Below are positions 33,998 through 64,000 of a stretch of DNA of 64,000 bases, piece after piece. This stretch comes from Nectonema munidae (taxonomy: Eukaryota; Nematomorpha; Nectonematoida; Nectonematidae). Every line of letters begins with the position of its first letter. Position 1 is the stretch's first letter. The stretch covers positions 744,001 to 808,000 of the forward strand of contig JAUIRK010001041.1 of NCBI GenBank assembly GCA_030549495.1. The letters run 5' to 3'. The notes beneath the pieces were generated by a model. It was not told where the DNA came from. It did not search any database and saw only the letters and a program-made list of their open reading frames with translations. The position numbers and the translations under genes were made by a program.

Positions 33998-34318
33998 TTG
34001 AAGAAGTTGAATTCTTTGATGACGAAGTCCGGTTCGCCGGAAAATTTTGACGACAAAATCGTTCGCCACCCTTCTGGAGAGTGCAAATCCTTATTTCCTA
34101 AGTACCAGGCCAAGAAAATGGTGGATTTTTGCGGGTTGGCTGAAATTACACTGGTTTATTGCTGCTGCTGCAAAAGTGTAACAAAATTCTACACTTTTCC
34201 CTGAGAGTATTTGCTTTTATGGAAGTACTCTCTCAGTTTAGGCTTTGTTTTGAACTGATAGATTATACTCATATAAAGATAGTATAATCTAGGGGCTAAC
34301 AACAACAACAACAACATG
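33998..34318 (+). repeat. Dispersed repeat copy 2, GC-richer patch ending in (CAA)n
   Basis: The block 34133-34195 matches 9531-9600. The patch is visibly GC-richer than its flanks, carries a 68-codon open frame (33998-34204) with no recognisable domain, and ends in five CAA units (34300-34316), like the microsatellite tail of a LINE or SINE. It may be the 3' end of a retroelement. Confidence 0.45.
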
Positions 34319-34319
34319 T

Positions 34320-35800
34320 AATTGACAAATAAAAGGCCAAAATATGAAATGTCTGCATTGAAAAAATATATAAAATGCACTTCAAAATGTCACAATTCAT
34401 TATCATGTTGCAATAATCGAACATATTTCTGCTTTTTCATACTATGTTTATGCCTTTTGGCATATTGTATAGTGCCGAGAAATTCTATAGAATGGCTAGA
34501 CAAAGTACTACTAATAAATTTCATTATTTGCATAAAAAGGATATGCATTTTATATTAATATTTTTGGTAATTAATTTATATATACACAATGCTCTGATTT
34601 CGTACTCTTCAACTAACGTATGCAATATGGAAGATGCTGTCATACAAAAATATCAGTATAAGCTTTCTCGGTTTTTTAGACAATTTTATTTGGTTTTTAA
34701 CTTCTCTCTCCCTCTCATAAATAGGATATCACACACACACACTAAAAATAACTTTTAATAACCTTTTAAGGATATTATTAATTTGAAAATTTTAGGCGGT
34801 CTAGAATCCCTCATTGCCCCTCTCTGGCTACGGCCTTTTAAAAAGAAGTAGTGTCTACAAACAGACACACACACAAGCTTACACAGAGACACAGACACAA
34901 AAATACACCACAGACAAACGCACACAACACCAGTGCTTGCGTTAACATTCTGCAATTGAGCTTCCCATCAGCAATGGTCGGCGATAGTCGATATGTGTGA
35001 CCTTTTTTTATCGGCTTTACAGCAAAGCTTAGAAATTTCTTAAACTTACATGACAACTGAAATTTGTAAAGTTTACTTGCATTTTTTAGCAAACTTTATT
35101 GCTATATTTGTAAGCAGCTTTTGAAATTGAAATCGATATTAACATCAGTTACAGCTTTTTTATACGAAAATCCTGTTTGTGTTCTATTTATCTTAAAGTT
35201 TCCAGTTTCTAAAAAATCAGCGCCTGCATTAAACTAAATTCTCTTCTGTTGTGCGTATACCAAAATGAAAAGGAAAGGTTTTATCTTAAGAAAAGTTTAA
35301 CGTGTTTTATTTGTTCACATTTTTTGCAATTTCTTTTACGAAAGATGGATAAAATTGGGATAAAGAAATAAATTTATTTATATGTGGGTATATAATATCT
35401 TCAGAATTTTTGTCTTTAAAACAGGGTGGTTGTGATTGTAGGTTATTGTGCGTTTCTACGTTCTCCATGCTCACTTCTAAAATAAAGATTATTACATTAA
35501 AGTAAAAATTATCAACTGAATAATATTAATCCTTATTTATAGAGGAATCCTCCAATGTTACCCAAGTTTACAAGAATAAATTGAACTTTGAAAAAGCATT
35601 TACTCTTTGGAACTGTTCACTAATGGAACTTTTGCTATCCCGCAAATCTAAATCTTTTAACCCTTAAATCTTCTCCTCCTTTTACTTGGAAAAAACCGTA
35701 GGATTTAGATTATGTAAGGGAGAGGCACATGTCATTATTTATTTTCTAACATAATTTTCATTGTAATTAATGAAAAATATATTTTTATCTTTAGTTGTTG
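34320..35800. other. No gene; hAT-like end at about 34797-34832
   Basis: GGCTACGGCC at 34829 resembles the hAT end near 26515. A CA-rich stretch lies at 34862-34930. The rest is unremarkable. Confidence 0.3.
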
Positions 35801-35804
35801 GTAT

Positions 35805-35935
35805 CGGATCCAAGGGAAGAACAATCTTCCATAGCTGGACAGATGGTAAGGATAGTCACGATCAGGAATCGAACGACACACACCACCTGGATTGAGAGCC
35901 CATGCTCCTCTATTGTTGAACTTATATAGTAAACA
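35805..35935 (-). mobile_element. tRNA-derived SINE of a second family
   Basis: On the minus strand, AGCATGGGCTCTCAATCCAG (anticodon-arm-like) is followed by GTTCGATTCCTGATC, a good polymerase III B box, at the spacing found in tRNA-derived SINEs. The A box is decayed. It is unlike the SINE at 26530. Confidence 0.5.
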
Positions 35936-35939
35936 TAGT

Positions 35940-36530
35940 GCAATTTTACATTTTTGAAAGTTTAAATTCTTTTTCAACGCACTTTTGCTATTTCCAATTG
36001 TTATTTTAGTATAAACAAAGCATTTTCAATTTTTATACAAAGTAAAGATCAAATCAAAATTCTTTGCCATAGCCAAGCAAGTTTTAGTGGATGGACATGA
36101 GAGATTCTATTGAATTATTGAAAATTATATCTAAAATCTAAAATCAATAATAATAATTAATTTAAAAATATTTCAATAAAAGAAATTGATAGTAAGTAAT
36201 ACTAGGTTTAGAATTTTTACTGTGTAAGTATATATATATATATATATCAATACACTCGCAATTTTTCGGTATAAAAGTTATTAAAATAGCACTTTAACTA
36301 ATTTTGATAACCTATCTCTTTAAGAAATTTATTTCGGCGTTCTAAAACTTTTTTTGCAAATTAAAAAATTTTAAATTAATATTTAAAATTAGAAATCTAT
36401 GAAAATTCATTGTCACAATGAAAATTCACTTTCATGTCACTCATTGCAAGAGCAGACAAACAATTGGAATTGTTTTGTGTTTTTAAATAAATTTATTATT
36501 ATTATTAAAAAAAGATAATGTTTTCAAAAT
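35940..36530. other. AT-rich DNA with a (TA)n microsatellite at 36231-36247
   Basis: Only simple-sequence AT repeats were seen. Confidence 0.5.
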
Positions 36531-36539
36531 AGATTCACT

Positions 36540-36670
36540 TTACCCCGCTAATGCCTAAGGGGTCAATATTGTACAAAAAAATTTAATCGTCTTTTTAGAT
36601 AAAAAAACTCTTTGAAAATATTTAGCTGACGATTGATTCTAAAAATGTGCGCCAAAAAGGTGTAAAATGT
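36540..36670. mobile_element. piggyBac-type MITE copy, decayed
   Basis: TTTAATCGTCTTTTTAGAT (36585) and AGCTGACGATTGATTCT (36624) form the family hairpin. CCCCGCTAATGCCTAAGGGG at 36543 is a degraded terminus. Confidence 0.45.
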
Positions 36671-36912
36671 TATTTAAGAAAAGCCAGTGTTAATAATGTT
36701 TTCAAAATAAATTTAATGCTGTTTTGCATAAAATAGAAATCATCTGATTAATGTCAGGTATAGAAATCACTGAAAATGATTAGTTACCTTATACTTTAAT
36801 TTTTGTTATATATATTTATTTTGATTCTTTTATATATTAAATATATATATATATATATTATATATCAAAAATAAATATTTTTGCAAATAAATCTTTCTTC
36901 TAAAGAACTTAC

Positions 36913-63673
<26,761 letters not shown>

Positions 63674-64000
63674 CTAAAGTTAAAATCGTTCTACTCTAAT
63701 CTTATATGTTTAGATTAGCTATGTCCATGAAATTTCTATATTTTTCTTCACTTGCTCTTTTGGATTAATAAAAAATTCTTTTACCCCCTTACTTTCATAT
63801 AAAAATATTTCAAAGCTGCAAATAAGATGATGATCATAATTGGATATAGCATTTTTTTATTAGTTCTACTGAATAATAGTGATATAGACTTTTATCACCT
63901 CACTTAAACAAAACAAAATTTCAGTTTGGGATAAAATTTGTTAAAAAGGACAATAAATATGAAGATTGGAATGAATAATATTGGAAGCTTTTCTGATTCA

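Noticed and set aside
34440-34525. Short stretch resembling a Ty3/gypsy reverse transcriptase
   Set aside because: Too short and isolated to call even as a fossil.
35805-35935. Functional tRNA gene
   Set aside because: A good B box but no intact acceptor or D arm; better explained as a tRNA-derived SINE.

Overview
The window looks like nuclear DNA from an AT-rich, repeat-laden invertebrate, most likely an arthropod. The reasons are introns with GT/AG ends, tRNA-derived SINEs, several non-LTR retrotransposon clades, hAT, piggyBac and Tigger/pogo DNA transposons, and a secreted M12B (reprolysin) metalloprotease of the kind expanded in ticks and spiders. No bacterial, organellar or CRISPR features were seen. 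The organism call is inference.

Two host genes can be pieced together, both on the minus strand. The first is the 5' end of the kinase domain of a cyclin-G-associated kinase (GAK/auxilin kinase) homologue. Its two exons (15793-15899 and 7339-7400) join in phase through the glycine-rich loop, and the rest of the gene must lie left of the window. The second is an M12B metalloprotease with a prodomain in two exons (63396-63673, 62710-62881) and catalytic-domain exons at 57672-57817, 55545-55619, 54638-54717, 50750-50852 and 47214-47333. The HELAHNLGADHD zinc site is split across the last two. A Tyr/Ser-rich exon at 36913-37375 is phase-compatible and may be its C-terminal tail. The first exon lies beyond the right edge.

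Almost everything else is mobile DNA. Left part (1-16 kb): hAT and piggyBac derivatives, a 904-bp element with perfect 19-bp inverted ends and an 8-bp target duplication that carries part of an uncharacterised invertebrate protein family, a 2.56-kb hAT with three nested elements, and a decayed piggyBac with its transposase. Centre (16-32 kb): a CR1/Jockey-like LINE split by a hAT MITE, two pieces of an RTE-like LINE, two satellite arrays, a hAT of the P52rIPK type, a SINE, and a nearly full-length, G-poor I-group LINE. Right part (32-64 kb): the metalloprotease introns hold a Ty3/gypsy fossil, a perfect-TSD hAT MITE, an 816-bp uninterrupted (TG)n tract, a 1.07-kb foldback structure and a recognisable Tigger transposase gene cut by a 418-bp insertion.

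Recurring themes are hAT ends of the form CAG..CTG followed by long G runs, and a dispersed family of small TTAA-flanked (piggyBac-type) elements sharing an internal TCGTCTGC/GCAGACGA pair.
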